Assembly: GCA_963816315.1 (NCBI GenBank) | Contig: CAWFJZ010000029.1 | Location: 62,001 to 126,000 of the forward strand | From: CADEEN01 sp963816315 | GTDB taxonomy: Bacteria; Pseudomonadota; Gammaproteobacteria; Burkholderiales; Burkholderiaceae_C | Length of the DNA: 64,000 nt | Direction of reading: 5' to 3' | Part shown: piece after piece, positions 20,592 to 30,822 of the stretch | Layout of the letters: every line of letters begins with the position of its first letter | How positions within the stretch are numbered: position 1 is the stretch's first letter | Program-made: the position numbers and the translations under genes | Notes under the pieces: model-generated | What the model was told of the DNA's origin: nothing | Databases searched by the model: none | The model's input: the letters and a program-made list of their open reading frames with translations, nothing else

Positions 20592-21083
20592 TCATGCGGC
20601 CCCCGGCACGAACTTCAGCGCCACGCCGTTGTTGCAGTAGCGCAGGCCGCTGGGCTTCGGGCCGTCGTCGAAGACATGGCCGTGGTGGCCGCCACAGCGC
20701 GCGCAGTGGTACTCGGTGCGCGGCAGCACATGTTTGAAATCGCGCTTGGTGCCGAACGCGCCGGGCAGCGTGGCGAAGAAGCTCGGCCAGCCGGTGCCGC
20801 TGTCGTACTTCATGGTGCTCGCGAAGAGCGGCAGGTCGCATCCCGCGCACTGGAACGTGCCTTGGCGCTTCTCGTCGTTCAGTGGACTGGTGAACGCGCG
20901 CTCGGTGCCTTCTTCGCGCAGCACGTTGTACTGCGCGGGCGTGAGCCGTTTCTTCCACTCGGCATCGGTCAGCAGCAGCGGCTCGATCTTCGGGGCGGCC
21001 GCGTTGGGTTTGGCGGCTTGCGCGGCTGCGCTGGAAGCCAAACCAAGGCTGGACAGCAGCCCGAGCCAGTCACGACGTGTCAT
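20592..21083 (-). CDS. msrB: peptide methionine sulfoxide reductase B, exported
   Basis: 163 residues. The N-terminus MTRRDWLGLLSSLGLASSAAA looks like a Tat-type signal. Zinc-binding pairs CAGCD and CARCG, the segment SGTGWPSFF and the catalytic RYCNNGVALKF identify MsrB, which reduces R-methionine sulfoxide. First gene of an msrB-msrA operon, giving envelope protein repair for both stereoisomers. Confidence 0.95.
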   Translation of the reverse strand: MTRRDWLGLLSSLGLASSAAAQAAKPNAAAPKIEPLLLTDAEWKKRLTPAQYNVLREEGTERAFTSPLNDEKRQGTFQCAGCDLPLFASTMKYDSGTGWPSFFATLPGAFGTKRDFKHVLPRTEYHCARCGGHHGHVFDDGPKPSGLRYCNNGVALKFVPGAA

Positions 21084-21249
21084 GGGGTCATCTCCAGATG
21101 GGGTTGAAGCACGTCAGTCGCCGTCCTACGTACAGCCTTACAGACGCATCCACGCGGAAGAGTGTGACGTAGAAAGCGCGCAGGAGTTCGTTGTAGGCGT
21201 AATACCGACGGGCGCGTTGACGACTTACTGTGAGCAGGAGCATCGTGTC

Positions 21250-21471
21250 ATGAACACCAACCAGAACCAGAGCTTCGCAGGGCGCGCCCGCGGCAGTTTC
21301 GAGTTGCGCTTTCGCTCGCTGTTCCAGGAAGGCCGCGCGCTGGCCTTTGCCTGCGACGCCGATGGCCGCATCGACCTCGATCGCCTGAGCGACCGTGCTC
21401 GGCAGAGATATCTGTATGCGCGCGCCTTGGTCGGCCGCGACTTCGCGCAGCCCGAGGTACTGCCGATCTGA
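21250..21471 (+). CDS. 73-residue conserved small protein (paralogue of 40838-41059)
   Basis: Starts at ATG 21250 with CAGGAG upstream. The core FELRFRSLFQEGRALAFACD continues with a DGRIDLDRLSDRAR and YLYARALVGRD segment. The gene on the minus strand at 40838-41059 has the same length and shares FELRF-SLF--GR--AF-CD--G--D-D-LS-RAR--Y-YAR---GR, so the two are clear paralogues. No signal peptide or membrane segment is evident; the single Cys-Asp is shared. I do not know a function. Confidence 0.7.
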   Translation: MNTNQNQSFAGRARGSFELRFRSLFQEGRALAFACDADGRIDLDRLSDRARQRYLYARALVGRDFAQPEVLPI

Positions 21472-22164
21472 TCAAGCAGCTTGGCGCGCGACGCGAGGAT
21501 CGTCCAGGTCGTCGTAGAAGGCTGACGGCACCGGCTCGAGCTGGCCGTAATCGGTGGCGTCGCCTGCGCTAAGCACCTCGGCGATTTCCGCCACCGGCAG
21601 CAACCGGCGGCCACCGGCATCGATCTTCGCCGGCGCTTCCTTGGCCTCGCTCTTCGGGATGAAGAGCTCGCGCGCATCGACAACGTCCGGCAGGTCGTCT
21701 TCGTCCCACTCCAGCACTTGCACGCCGGCGGCGCGCAGCACTTGCACCAGGCGTTGATGGCGCTTGGCGTTGCGCTTGGATTCGTCGGCGGTGCGCACTT
21801 CGACCGCGGCCACGGCGCGTGAGCTGTAGTCGCAGACCAGCAGATCGACGGCCAAGCGGCCGGCGCGCTGCAACCACAACTGGTAGGGGTTGCGCGTCGG
21901 CACGCTGATGAAGCGCGACAGCGGCACTTGCGACAGGATGACGTGGCCGGGCAGGGCGCGCTTGAGCACTTCGTACGCCTGGCGCTCGCCGAGCGTCATC
22001 ACGCGCACCGCCTGCGGCGGCCAAGCCTGGATGGTGTCCAGGCCTTCCTCGAGTTGCGGCACGGCGGCGGTTGGCGTGCGCCGCCGCATCACGGTCCAAG
22101 TCAACAGCGCGGCGAGGGCGGCCGACGCTACGGCGATCCAATGCGGTTGTTCCAGCAAGTCCAT
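21472..22164 (-). CDS. DUF2726-type membrane-anchored protein
   Basis: 230 residues from ATG 22164. One N-terminal membrane helix (IAVASAALAALLTWTV) is followed by a cytoplasmic domain with GERQAYEVLKRALPGHVILS, DLLVCDYSSRAVAAVEV and RLVQVLRAAGVQVLEW segments. These match the restriction-endonuclease-like DUF2726 fold (Asp/Glu-x-Val core: DLLVCD, AVEV). Catalytic activity is uncertain. Its stop directly abuts the stop of the convergent 73-residue gene. Confidence 0.65.
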   Translation of the reverse strand: MDLLEQPHWIAVASAALAALLTWTVMRRRTPTAAVPQLEEGLDTIQAWPPQAVRVMTLGERQAYEVLKRALPGHVILSQVPLSRFISVPTRNPYQLWLQRAGRLAVDLLVCDYSSRAVAAVEVRTADESKRNAKRHQRLVQVLRAAGVQVLEWDEDDLPDVVDARELFIPKSEAKEAPAKIDAGGRRLLPVAEIAEVLSAGDATDYGQLEPVPSAFYDDLDDPRVARQAA

Positions 22165-22388
22165 GGGTAAAGCGCAAGCGAGCGATGGGATGTTGTTGCC
22201 AAGGCTAGAGCGCGGCGCCCGGCCGGGCAAGGTGGCGGCGACGTGCCGTGGCGCGAAGCGACAAATCCTGCGCAGATGCAGTGCGGCGTATTGGTAAGTG
22301 GTTGTGTCTCCGAGGTGATGGGGCTCGGCGACGCATTGCGGACAGCGCCTACACGCCTCGCCGAGGGCCTGCGATAAGCTCACCCGCC

Positions 22389-23305
<917 letters not shown>

Positions 23306-23309
<4 letters not shown>

Positions 23310-23581
23310 AGACGCTGCTTCCTGCGCTGCTGCTGTTTCTCGCCGGCAGCGTCTGGGCGGTCGAAGCCAACACCGCCAACCGCGCGCAGCTCGAGCAGTT
23401 GCGCCACGTCGGCCCGCCGCTGGCCGAGGCGATCCTCGTCGCGCGCGACAAGGACGGCGCCTTCAAGGATTGGGCCGACCTGATGGCCCGCGTGCGGGGC
23501 ATCCGCGATGCGAAGGCCGGCAAGCTGAGCGAAGCTGGTCTCACCGTCAGCGGCGCGCCTTACGCGGCGCCGCCGAAGTAG
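23306..23581 (+). CDS. short exported ComEA-like helix-hairpin-helix protein
   Basis: 91 residues from GTG 23306. Signal peptide MKTLLPALLLFLAGSVWA, then VEANTANRAQLEQLRHVGPP and a helix-hairpin-helix ending GAFKDWADLMARVRGI. It is a paralogue of the gene at 16882 (shared FKDW-DL--RV-GI pattern) without the Lys/Ala tail. It is coupled to DUF808 and converges on the FKBP gene. Confidence 0.8.
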
Positions 23582-23584
23582 CAG

Positions 23585-24007
23585 CTACTTGCCGCTGATG
23601 CCGAGCAGCTCGACCTCGAAGTTCAACGTCGCGTTCGGCGGGATCGGGCCGCCGGGTGTGCCGCGCTCGCCGTAGGCGATGCCCGGCGGGCAGGTGAGCT
23701 GTGCCTTGCCGCCGACCTTCATCTTCTGCATGCCTTCGGTCCAGCACTTGATGACGCGGTTGAGCGGAAACTCCGCCGGCTGGCCGCGCTTGTGCGAGCT
23801 GTCGAACTCGGTGCCGTCTTGCAGCGTGCCGCGGTAATGCACCTTGACAACGTCGGTGGCCAGCGGTGAAGCGCCGCTGCCGTCCTTGATCGATTTATAG
23901 ATCAGGCCCGTGCCGGCGACCGGCGTGGAAGGCGCCGAGGCTTGTGCGAACACGACCGACGATGCGAGTGCCGCCGCGGCGATGAAGAGCAACTTACTTG
24001 TAGCCAT
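23585..24007 (-). CDS. FKBP-type peptidyl-prolyl isomerase, exported
   Basis: 140 residues from ATG 24007. Signal peptide to about residue 22 (AAAALASSVVFAQA), then an FKBP domain with VKVHYRGTLQDGTEFDSS, FPLNRVIKCWTEGMQKM and GIAYGERGTPGGPIPPNATL, the standard active-site segments. It should catalyse proline isomerisation on periplasmic proteins. The start overlaps the end of glnS by 14 bases, so it is cotranscribed with it. Confidence 0.9.
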   Translation of the reverse strand: MATSKLLFIAAAALASSVVFAQASAPSTPVAGTGLIYKSIKDGSGASPLATDVVKVHYRGTLQDGTEFDSSHKRGQPAEFPLNRVIKCWTEGMQKMKVGGKAQLTCPPGIAYGERGTPGGPIPPNATLNFEVELLGISGK

Positions 24008-25755
24008 CCTTGAGTCCTGTGATGCGGTTGAAAACGAGATGACCGGCGCGGTGATCGACGCGGTCGGCGACGAAGTATCCGTGGCGTTCGAACTGCAGCA
24101 GCGTCTCGGCCGCGCAAGTTGCAACGCCCGGTTCGACGTAGCCGTGCACGACACGCCGGCTCTGCGGGTTCAGCACGCGTGCGGAAATCGCGGCCGTCGG
24201 CGTCGGGCTGGTCTTCGCTGAACAGGCGCTCGAACAAGCGCAGTTCTGCCGGCACGGCGTCGTGCGCGCCGACCCAGGTGATCGTGCCCTTGACCTTCAC
24301 AGCATCGGCGCCGGGCGTGCCGCTCTTCGTGTCGGGCAGGACGGTGGCGAGCACCGCGGTGACCTTGCCGTCGGCGTCCTTCTCGCAACCCGTGCACTCG
24401 ACGACGTAGCCGTACTTGAGACGCACCTTGTTGCCGGGGAAGAGGCGGAAGAAGCCCTTCGGCGGCACTTCGGCAAAGTCATCGCGCTCGATCCAAAGCT
24501 CGGGGCCGAAGCCGAACTCGCGATGGCCCAGCTCAGGCCGCTGCGGATGCACCGGCGCGCGGCAGGGCACGACCTCGGTCCAGTTCGTCAGCTTCAACCG
24601 CAACGGTTCGATCACCGCCATGGCACGAGCGGCCTGGCCTTCGAGGTCTTCGCGCAGCGCGCCGTCGAGCACGTCCATACCGACCCAGATGTTGGTCTTG
24701 CTCGCCCCCGTGCGCTCGGCCATCAGGCGCAGCGATGCCGGCGTGTAGCCGCGCCGGCGCAGGCCGAAGACCGTCGGCATGCGCGGGTCGTCCCAGCCGC
24801 TGACATGCCCCTCATCGACCAGCGCCTTCAACTTGCGCTTGCTCGTCATCACGCCCTTGATGTTGAGGCGGCCGAACTCGTACTGCTTGGGCAGCGGCGT
24901 CGCCAACAAACCCAGGCGCGCCAGGTGTTCGAGCAGCCAGTCGTAGAACGGCCGCTGGTCTTCGAACTCGAGCGTGCAGATGCTGTGCGTGATGCGTTCC
25001 AGCGCGTCCTCGATCGGGTGCGCATAGGTGTACATCGGATAGACGCACCACGCATCGCCGGTGGCGTGGTGCGTGGCGTGTTTGATGCGGTAGATCGCCG
25101 GGTCGCGCAGGTTGATGTTCGGCGACGCCATGTCGATCTTGGCGCGCAGCACGGCGCTGCCGTCGGCCATGCGGCCACTGCGCATCTCGGCCCAGCGCGC
25201 GCGATTCTCGGCCACGCTGCGTGAACGGAACGGGCTGTTGGCGCCGGGCGTGACGAAGTCGCCGCGCGTGGCGCGCATTTGCTCGGCACTTTGTTCATCG
25301 ACATACGCCAAGCCGTCGTCGATCAGCGCCTCGGCCGCGCGCGCCATGAAATCGAAATAGCTGCTCGCGTAGTACAGGTGCGAGACGCCGCCGGCGTTCC
25401 AGTCGAAGCCGAGCCAATGCACCGCTTCGATGATCGCATCGACGTACTCCTGCTCTTCCTTCTCCGGGTTCGTGTCGTCGAAGCGCAGGTGGCAGATGCC
25501 GCCGTAGTCGGCGGCGAGGCCGAAGTTCAGGCAGATGCTCTTGGCGTGGCCGATGTGCAGATAGCCGTTCGGCTCGGGCGGAAAGCGCGTGCGGATCTTC
25601 GCGCTGTCGAGTGCGCCTTGCGCGTGGTGCGCCGCATCGCCCGGCGAACCGGCGAAATGCCGGTCGTTGTTCGTGCCTTGTTCAAGATCGCGCTCGACGA
25701 TCTGGCGCAGAAAGTTCGTCGGCTTGACGTCGGGTGTGTGCGGCGCAGAAGACAT
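23994..25755 (-). CDS. glnS: glutaminyl-tRNA synthetase (one frame break)
   Basis: About 586 residues. The class I signatures are PPEPNGYLHIGHAKS near residue 60 and MTSKRKL (KMSKS equivalent) near 303; the C-terminal beta-barrel ends FQFERHGYF-like (LLQFERHGYFVADR). The frame breaks near 24176-24182: the first frame ends GRDFRT and the second continues LNPQSRRVVHGYVEPG. Span is 3n+1, so one inserted base explains it. The gene is essential in bacteria lacking the amidotransferase route, so a real null mutation is unlikely. FKBP follows with overlap. Confidence 0.95.
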
Positions 25756-25953
25756 GCGAACGATTCTATCGAGGGGGTTTTCCCGCGCGCGGCGCGTAGC
25801 AACTGCAACCGTTGGTCTTTTGATTTGCGCACACGGCGGCGCCTGACTACCGTCGCGCGTCGCTCGGCTGCTTGCGCGATCCGCAAATACGTCGAAGCGA
25901 CAACACAAACCGGTCGCCACACGCGATCGCCATACCAACGCAGGAGTGTTCAC

Positions 25954-26451
25954 ATGCATTACCGAAACTCTTATCGCTTCGCCTGGCTCGCCGCCGGCGC
26001 GGCTGCCGTGTTCGCGGCGCCAGGCGCGTTCGCGCAAACCTCCACGGAAGCAACACCCGCGGCCAGCGGCGAGGTGCGCCACGTGCTGCCGCGCCTGATG
26101 GTGGTCAGGGACGCTGCCACGGGGCGCATGCGCGCACCGACGCCCGAAGAGGCCGCGGCGATGACGGCGACAGGGCCGCAGCAGCCCAACAGCGCCGCCC
26201 GCACTGCCGCCAAGAGCTCGGCGATGCCGGCCGACCACCCGATGGCGCGCGCCGCCCAGGCGCCGCAACCGCAAGCGCGGCTCGGCGCGACGGGCAGGCG
26301 CTTCGACATGGAGAAGCTGCCGTACTCGGTGGTCCGCATCGGCAGCGACGGCAAGCTCGACAGCCAGTGCGTGGTCGGCGAAGAAGCCGCTCACAAGGCG
26401 ATGGACGGCAAGGCCGTGACCGCGAAGGGAGATCATCGTCATGCGCACTGA
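25954..26451 (+). CDS. small exported protein paired with metalloprotease
   Basis: 165 residues from ATG 25954 (CAGGAG upstream). Signal peptide to about residue 28 (AAAVFAAPGAFAQT). The segment RLMVVRDAATGRMRAPTPEE is followed by an Ala/Pro-rich linker and a C-terminal domain with GSDGKLDSQCVVGEEAA and a His-rich end (DHRHAH). The V-RDA-TG--RAPT-EE motif is one I associate with small secreted proteins of the post-PEP-CTERM type, but this is from memory. It overlaps the following protease by 11 bases; a chaperone, propeptide or inhibitor role is possible but unproven. Confidence 0.6.
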   Translation: MHYRNSYRFAWLAAGAAAVFAAPGAFAQTSTEATPAASGEVRHVLPRLMVVRDAATGRMRAPTPEEAAAMTATGPQQPNSAARTAAKSSAMPADHPMARAAQAPQPQARLGATGRRFDMEKLPYSVVRIGSDGKLDSQCVVGEEAAHKAMDGKAVTAKGDHRHAH

Positions 26452-27904
26452 CCGCTTCTCGTCTGCCGTCAGGGGCTTGTGCGCTGTGGTCGCGCTTGCC
26501 GGTGCGGCCGCGGCCCAGGCCGCGACATTCAACATCATCAATGTCGATCCTGTGGGCGTCGGTTTCAACGACGCCACGCCCGCCACGCCGGTGGGCGGCA
26601 ACGCTGGCACGACGCTGGGTGAACAGCGCCAGATCGTCTTCCAGAAGGTGGCCGAGGTCTGGGGCAACCAGTTGAAGTCGGACGTGGCCATCCGCGTGTT
26701 GGCATCGTTCAGCCCGCTGTTCTGCTCGGCCACGGGGGCGGTGCTCGGTGCGGCCGGGCCGTACAACGTTTTCCTCGACGTTCCCAACGCGAAGCCGGGC
26801 ACCTGGTACCCGGCGGCGCTGGCCAACAAGCTGGCCGGCATCGAGCTCGAAACCAATCCGGACCCGTTCGTCAGCGCCGACATCTCGGCGCGCTTCAACG
26901 GCGACCTCGGCAAACCCGGTTGCTTGGACGGCTTCACCTTCTATCTGGGTCTGGACAACAACGAGGGCCCCAACCAGGTCGATCTGCTGGTCACGGCGCT
27001 GCACGAGTTCGGCCACGGGCTGGGGTTCCTGTCCTTTGCCGACGAGACCACGGGCCGCCTGTACCCGTACGAAGACGATCCGGCACTCAACGCGCCATCG
27101 GTGTGGGAGCACTACATGTTCGACCAGAAGCAGCGCAAGCTGTGGACCGGCATGACCAACGAGGAGCGCTCGACCTCGGCAATCACGCCGCGCAACCTGG
27201 TCTGGACCGGTGAGCGCGTGACAAGCCGCGCTCCGCGCGTGCTCGACCGCGGCGTGCCCGAGTTGTTCCTGACGGGGCCGGGGTTGAACAGGTTTGTCTT
27301 CTTCGGCCCTGCATTGTTCGGCCCACCGATTGACCGCAGAACGCTACTGGCGGCGCCGCTGGTGCCGGTGAACGACCAGCCCGATGGCCGCGGTTTGGCG
27401 TGCGCACCGCTCGATGCCGCCAACGCCGCCGCCGTGCGCGGCAAAGTGGCCGTGATCGACCGCGGCACCTGCGCCTTTGTGGACAAGGCAAGGAACGCGC
27501 AGAACGCCGGGGCAAAGGGCGCGCTGTTCATCGACAACGTGCCGGACAGTCCGCCCGACGAGGTCGGCGCCGAGCCGGACAACACGATCACGATTCCGTC
27601 GGGGCGCGTCACGCAAGCCGACGGCGCGGCGATCAAGTCGGCTGTCGCTGCGGGTCGGCCACCGTTCAACGTACCGTATGCGGTGCTGTTCCTGAACCAG
27701 GCGAGGCTGGCCGGCGCGGACTACGGCAACCGGGTGTTTTTGTACACGCCCGATCCGGTGCGGCCGGGGTCATCGGTTTCGCACTACGACCGCTCGGCCA
27801 AGCGCAACCTGCTGATGGAGCCCAACATCAGCGACGACCTGACGAGCTCGGTGAACGCGCCGCAGGATCTGACCTTCGAGTTGCTGCGCGACATCGGCTG
27901 GTGA
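26441..27904 (+). CDS. secreted zinc metalloprotease-like protein with PA domain
   Basis: 487 residues. Signal peptide to about residue 28. A zinc-binding HEFGHGLGF motif (HExxHxxGF) is near residue 188. A protease-associated (PA) domain follows at about 295-400, with GKVAVIDRGTCAFVDKARNA and GAKGALFIDNV. The end HYDRSAKRNLLMEPNI...LLRDIGW is typical of exported PA-domain metalloproteases. The catalytic module here is embedded before the PA insertion. Likely extracellular. Cotranscribed with the preceding small exported protein. Confidence 0.8.
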   Translation: MRTDRFSSAVRGLCAVVALAGAAAAQAATFNIINVDPVGVGFNDATPATPVGGNAGTTLGEQRQIVFQKVAEVWGNQLKSDVAIRVLASFSPLFCSATGAVLGAAGPYNVFLDVPNAKPGTWYPAALANKLAGIELETNPDPFVSADISARFNGDLGKPGCLDGFTFYLGLDNNEGPNQVDLLVTALHEFGHGLGFLSFADETTGRLYPYEDDPALNAPSVWEHYMFDQKQRKLWTGMTNEERSTSAITPRNLVWTGERVTSRAPRVLDRGVPELFLTGPGLNRFVFFGPALFGPPIDRRTLLAAPLVPVNDQPDGRGLACAPLDAANAAAVRGKVAVIDRGTCAFVDKARNAQNAGAKGALFIDNVPDSPPDEVGAEPDNTITIPSGRVTQADGAAIKSAVAAGRPPFNVPYAVLFLNQARLAGADYGNRVFLYTPDPVRPGSSVSHYDRSAKRNLLMEPNISDDLTSSVNAPQDLTFELLRDIGW

Positions 27905-27918
27905 ATCGGATCACCCCC

Positions 27919-27988
27919 GGAGCGGCTGCGCCGCTCCCCCCTCGAGGGGGCAACGCCAGTGGACCGGCAAAGCCGGATCCACGGCGTT
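27919..27988. repeat. composite palindromic intergenic repeat
   Basis: Three adjacent dyads: GGAGCGGC-tgc-GCCGCTCC (27919-27937), the perfect palindrome CCCCCTCGAGGGGG (27937-27950), and AACGCC...CCGGC-aaa-GCCGG...GGCGTT (27952-27988). The layout matches a dispersed intergenic repeat I recall from Burkholderiales genomes. It fills the space between two convergent genes and could also act as a bidirectional terminator. Confidence 0.6.
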
Positions 27989-27995
27989 TGCGCGG

Positions 27996-28505
27996 TTAGC
28001 TCCGTGGTTCCGCGGCCACCAGTCGCGCGCGGATGTTCTCGACGCGCGCCCGGTTGACGCCGAAATCCTTGCGTCCGACACGCGACGCCGAGCGCACGTT
28101 CACGACGCCGGCTGCCGGGTCGAACCAGAACTCGACGTCATCGACGAAGCGCATCAGCGGCGTCGTGAATTGCGCGTAGAGGTAGTCGTCGCGGCGCTCG
28201 GCGATGTGCGAGCCGGGCAGGTCTTCGATCACCGCGGCGATCTTGGCGATCGTCGCCTTGCCGTCTCCTTGCAGCGCAATCGGCGCGATGCGCGCCTGGT
28301 CTTTCAGCGTCGCCTCCGGCCACAGGTCGGCCTGGCTGCTGACGCTGTTGGGCGTCTTGGCCGGCGGCTTCAGCTTGCCGCCCTGCACGCCGATGTTCGT
28401 CGGCGCCTTGCCGGAAAACATGCCGAACCGCGCCGCCAGCAGCGTGGCCACGACCGCCAGCGCGATCCAGATGACGAGGTGCATGCCGATCCGCCGCAGC
28501 GTCAA
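27996..28505 (-). CDS. DUF1499 domain membrane-anchored protein
   Basis: 169 residues. One N-terminal membrane helix (LVIWIALAVVATLLAARFGM), then a DUF1499 domain with TPNSVSSQA, DYLYAQFTTPLMRFVDDVEF and the end VNRARVENIRARLVA. The family is of unknown function. It is translationally coupled (ATGA) to the upstream HerA-like ATPase gene. Confidence 0.85.
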   Translation of the reverse strand: MTLRRIGMHLVIWIALAVVATLLAARFGMFSGKAPTNIGVQGGKLKPPAKTPNSVSSQADLWPEATLKDQARIAPIALQGDGKATIAKIAAVIEDLPGSHIAERRDDYLYAQFTTPLMRFVDDVEFWFDPAAGVVNVRSASRVGRKDFGVNRARVENIRARLVAAEPRS

Positions 28506-30031
28506 CGCCGGCGCCCGCCGCCGAGCAGCGAGCCGAGCACGCCGCGCACGATCTCGCGGCCGACCGCCGAGCCGACGCTGCGCATCGCGCTGCGCGCTGC
28601 CGATTCAGCCAGGCCCTCGTGCTTGCCGCCGCGCGGGCCGGTGCTGCCGAAGATCGCGCCCTTCAGGCCGTCCATCAAACCGCCGCCGCTGCTCTCCTGC
28701 TTCGCAGCCGGTGCGCCTGTCTTTGTCGCGGGAGCGTCCGCCACGTCGGCCGACGCCTCGGCGCGGCCCTTCAACTTCTCGAACGCCGACTCGCGATCGA
28801 CTGTCTTCTCGTACACACCCGCCACCAGCGACGACGCTTGCAGCGCTTTGCGCTCGTCGCCATTGATCGGCCCGATGCGCGAGCCCGGCGGCAGCACGAA
28901 GACCCGCTCGGTGATGCTCGGCCGGCCCTTGTCGTCGAGAAAGCTGATCAGCGCTTCGCCGACGCCGAGCTCGGTGATCGCGGTCTGCACATCGAGCTTC
29001 GGATTGGCGCGCATCGTGCTCGCCGCCGACTGCACCGCCTTCTGGTCGCGCGGCGTGAAAGCGCGCAGCGCATGCTGCACGCGGTTGCCCAACTGGCCGA
29101 GCACGCTGTCCGGAATGTCGAGCGGGTTCTGCGTCACGAAATAGACGCCGACGCCCTTGCTGCGCACCAGGCGCACGACGAGCTCGATGCGCTCCAGCAG
29201 CACCTTCGGCGCTTCGTTGAAGAGCAGATGCGCTTCGTCGAAGAAGAAAGTCATCTTCGGCTTGTCGAGGTCGCCGACCTCGGGCAGCGACTCGTACAGC
29301 TCGGAGAGCATCCACAACAGGAAGGTCGCATACAGGCGCGGCGACGACAGCAGCTTGTCGGCGGCCAGGATGTTGATCACCCCCTTGCCCTTCTCGGTCT
29401 GCATGAAGTCGTTGATGTCCAACATCGGCTCGCCGAAGAACTTGTCGCCGCCCTGTTCTTCGATCTGCAGCAGGCCACGCTGGATCGCGCCGACGCTCGC
29501 CGCGCTGACGTTGCCGTACTCGGTGGTGAACTGTTTGGCGTTCTCGCCGACGTACTGCAGCATCGCGCGCAGGTCTTTGAGGTCGAGCAGCAGGAGGCCG
29601 TTGTCGTCGGCGATCTTGAAGACCATGTTCAGCACGCCGGCCTGGGTCTCGTTCAGGTCGAGCATGCGCGCCAGCAGCAGCGGCCCCATGTCGGAGACCG
29701 TGGCGCGCACCGGGTGGCCCTGCTCGCCGAAGACGTCCCACAGCGTCGTCGGGCATTGCATTGGCGTCGGCGCATCGAGGCCGCGGTCCTTCAGGATCTT
29801 GGCCACCTTGTCGGGCAACTGGCCGGTCTGGCTGACGCCGGTCAGGTCGCCCTTGACGTCGGCCATGAACACCGGGATGCCGATCGCCGAAAAACTCTCG
29901 GCGATCTTCTGCAGCGTGATCGTCTTGCCGGTGCCGGTGGCGCCGGTGATCAGGCCGTGGCGGTTGGCCAGCGCCGGCAGCAGGTGGCACTCGATATCGC
30001 CGTGCTTGGCAATCAGGATGGGTTCGGACAT
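28502..30031 (-). CDS. HerA-like DUF853 ATPase
   Basis: 509 residues from ATG 30031 (MSEPILIAKH). Walker A GATGTGKT near residue 31 and Walker B MTFFFDEAHLLF near 245, with an arginine-rich late segment, as in HerA/FtsK-type ATPases of the DUF853 family (YjgR-like). The C-terminal 110 residues are a linker plus a glycine-rich end (GVLGSLLGGGRRR). No nuclease partner (NurA) is present, so a DNA-end resection role cannot be claimed. Operon with DUF1499; divergent from yebC. Confidence 0.85.
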   Translation of the reverse strand: MSEPILIAKHGDIECHLLPALANRHGLITGATGTGKTITLQKIAESFSAIGIPVFMADVKGDLTGVSQTGQLPDKVAKILKDRGLDAPTPMQCPTTLWDVFGEQGHPVRATVSDMGPLLLARMLDLNETQAGVLNMVFKIADDNGLLLLDLKDLRAMLQYVGENAKQFTTEYGNVSAASVGAIQRGLLQIEEQGGDKFFGEPMLDINDFMQTEKGKGVINILAADKLLSSPRLYATFLLWMLSELYESLPEVGDLDKPKMTFFFDEAHLLFNEAPKVLLERIELVVRLVRSKGVGVYFVTQNPLDIPDSVLGQLGNRVQHALRAFTPRDQKAVQSAASTMRANPKLDVQTAITELGVGEALISFLDDKGRPSITERVFVLPPGSRIGPINGDERKALQASSLVAGVYEKTVDRESAFEKLKGRAEASADVADAPATKTGAPAAKQESSGGGLMDGLKGAIFGSTGPRGGKHEGLAESAARSAMRSVGSAVGREIVRGVLGSLLGGGRRR

Positions 30032-30096
30032 GACGCAGGTACCCCCTCGAATAAACTCGCAGCATCTTAATTGTTGTTGCGAAAGCATTGCCGTTT

Positions 30097-30822
30097 ATGG
30101 CCGGTCATTCCAAGTGGGCCAACATCCAGCACCGCAAAGGCCGCCAGGACGAAAAGCGCGGCAAGGTCTGGACGCGCGTCATCCGCGAGATCATGGTCGC
30201 GGCGCGCCAGGGCGGCGGCGACCCGCAGATGAACCCGCGGCTGCGTCTGGCGATCGAGAAGGCCAAGGCGGCCAACATGCCGGCCGACACCATCAAGCGC
30301 AACGTCGACAAGGCCACCGGCGCGTTGGAAGGCGTGTCGTACGAGGAGATCCGCTACGAGGGCTACGGCATCGGCGGCGCGGCGATCATCGTCGACACGA
30401 TGACCGACAACCGCGTGCGCACCGTCGCCGAAGTGCGGCATGCGTTCTCCAAATACGGCGGCAACCTCGGCACCGAAGGCTCGGTGGCGTTCCAGTTCAA
30501 GCACTGCGGGCAATTGATCTTTGCGCCCGGCACGAGCGAAGACAAAGTGATGGAGGCGGCGTTCGATGCGGGCGCAGAAGACGTGATCGCCGGCGAGGAC
30601 GGGTCGATCGAGGTGCTGACGCCGCCCATCGGATTCGAGGCAGTGAAGAACGCACTCGAAAAGGTTGGCCTGAAACCCGAAGTCGCCGAGGTGACGATGC
30701 GCGCCGAGACGCCGATCGAGCTGACGGGCGAGGACGCGACGCGCATGCAGAAGCTGCTCGACGTGATCGAGGATTTGGACGACGTTCAGGACGTATTCCA
30801 CAACGCCGAGCTGGACGAATGA
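30097..30822 (+). CDS. yebC: YebC/PmpR-family translation/transcription factor
   Basis: 241 residues from ATG 30097. The N-terminus MAGHSKWANIQHRKGRQD is the invariant family start. Members act as transcription regulators or, in recent work, relieve ribosome stalling at proline stretches. First gene of the housekeeping cluster; its stop overlaps the purD start (ATGA). Confidence 0.95.
   Translation: MAGHSKWANIQHRKGRQDEKRGKVWTRVIREIMVAARQGGGDPQMNPRLRLAIEKAKAANMPADTIKRNVDKATGALEGVSYEEIRYEGYGIGGAAIIVDTMTDNRVRTVAEVRHAFSKYGGNLGTEGSVAFQFKHCGQLIFAPGTSEDKVMEAAFDAGAEDVIAGEDGSIEVLTPPIGFEAVKNALEKVGLKPEVAEVTMRAETPIELTGEDATRMQKLLDVIEDLDDVQDVFHNAELDE

Noticed and set aside
25756..26937. Long N-terminal extension that would make glnS a 1011-residue protein
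   Set aside because: The extension crosses two plus-strand exported-protein genes and has no family match; GlnRS homology starts at 25755.
28502..30031. HerA-like ATPase as part of a phage-defence system
   Set aside because: No nuclease or Sir2/DUF4297-type partner is adjacent; it pairs with DUF1499 and resembles the housekeeping DUF853 branch.
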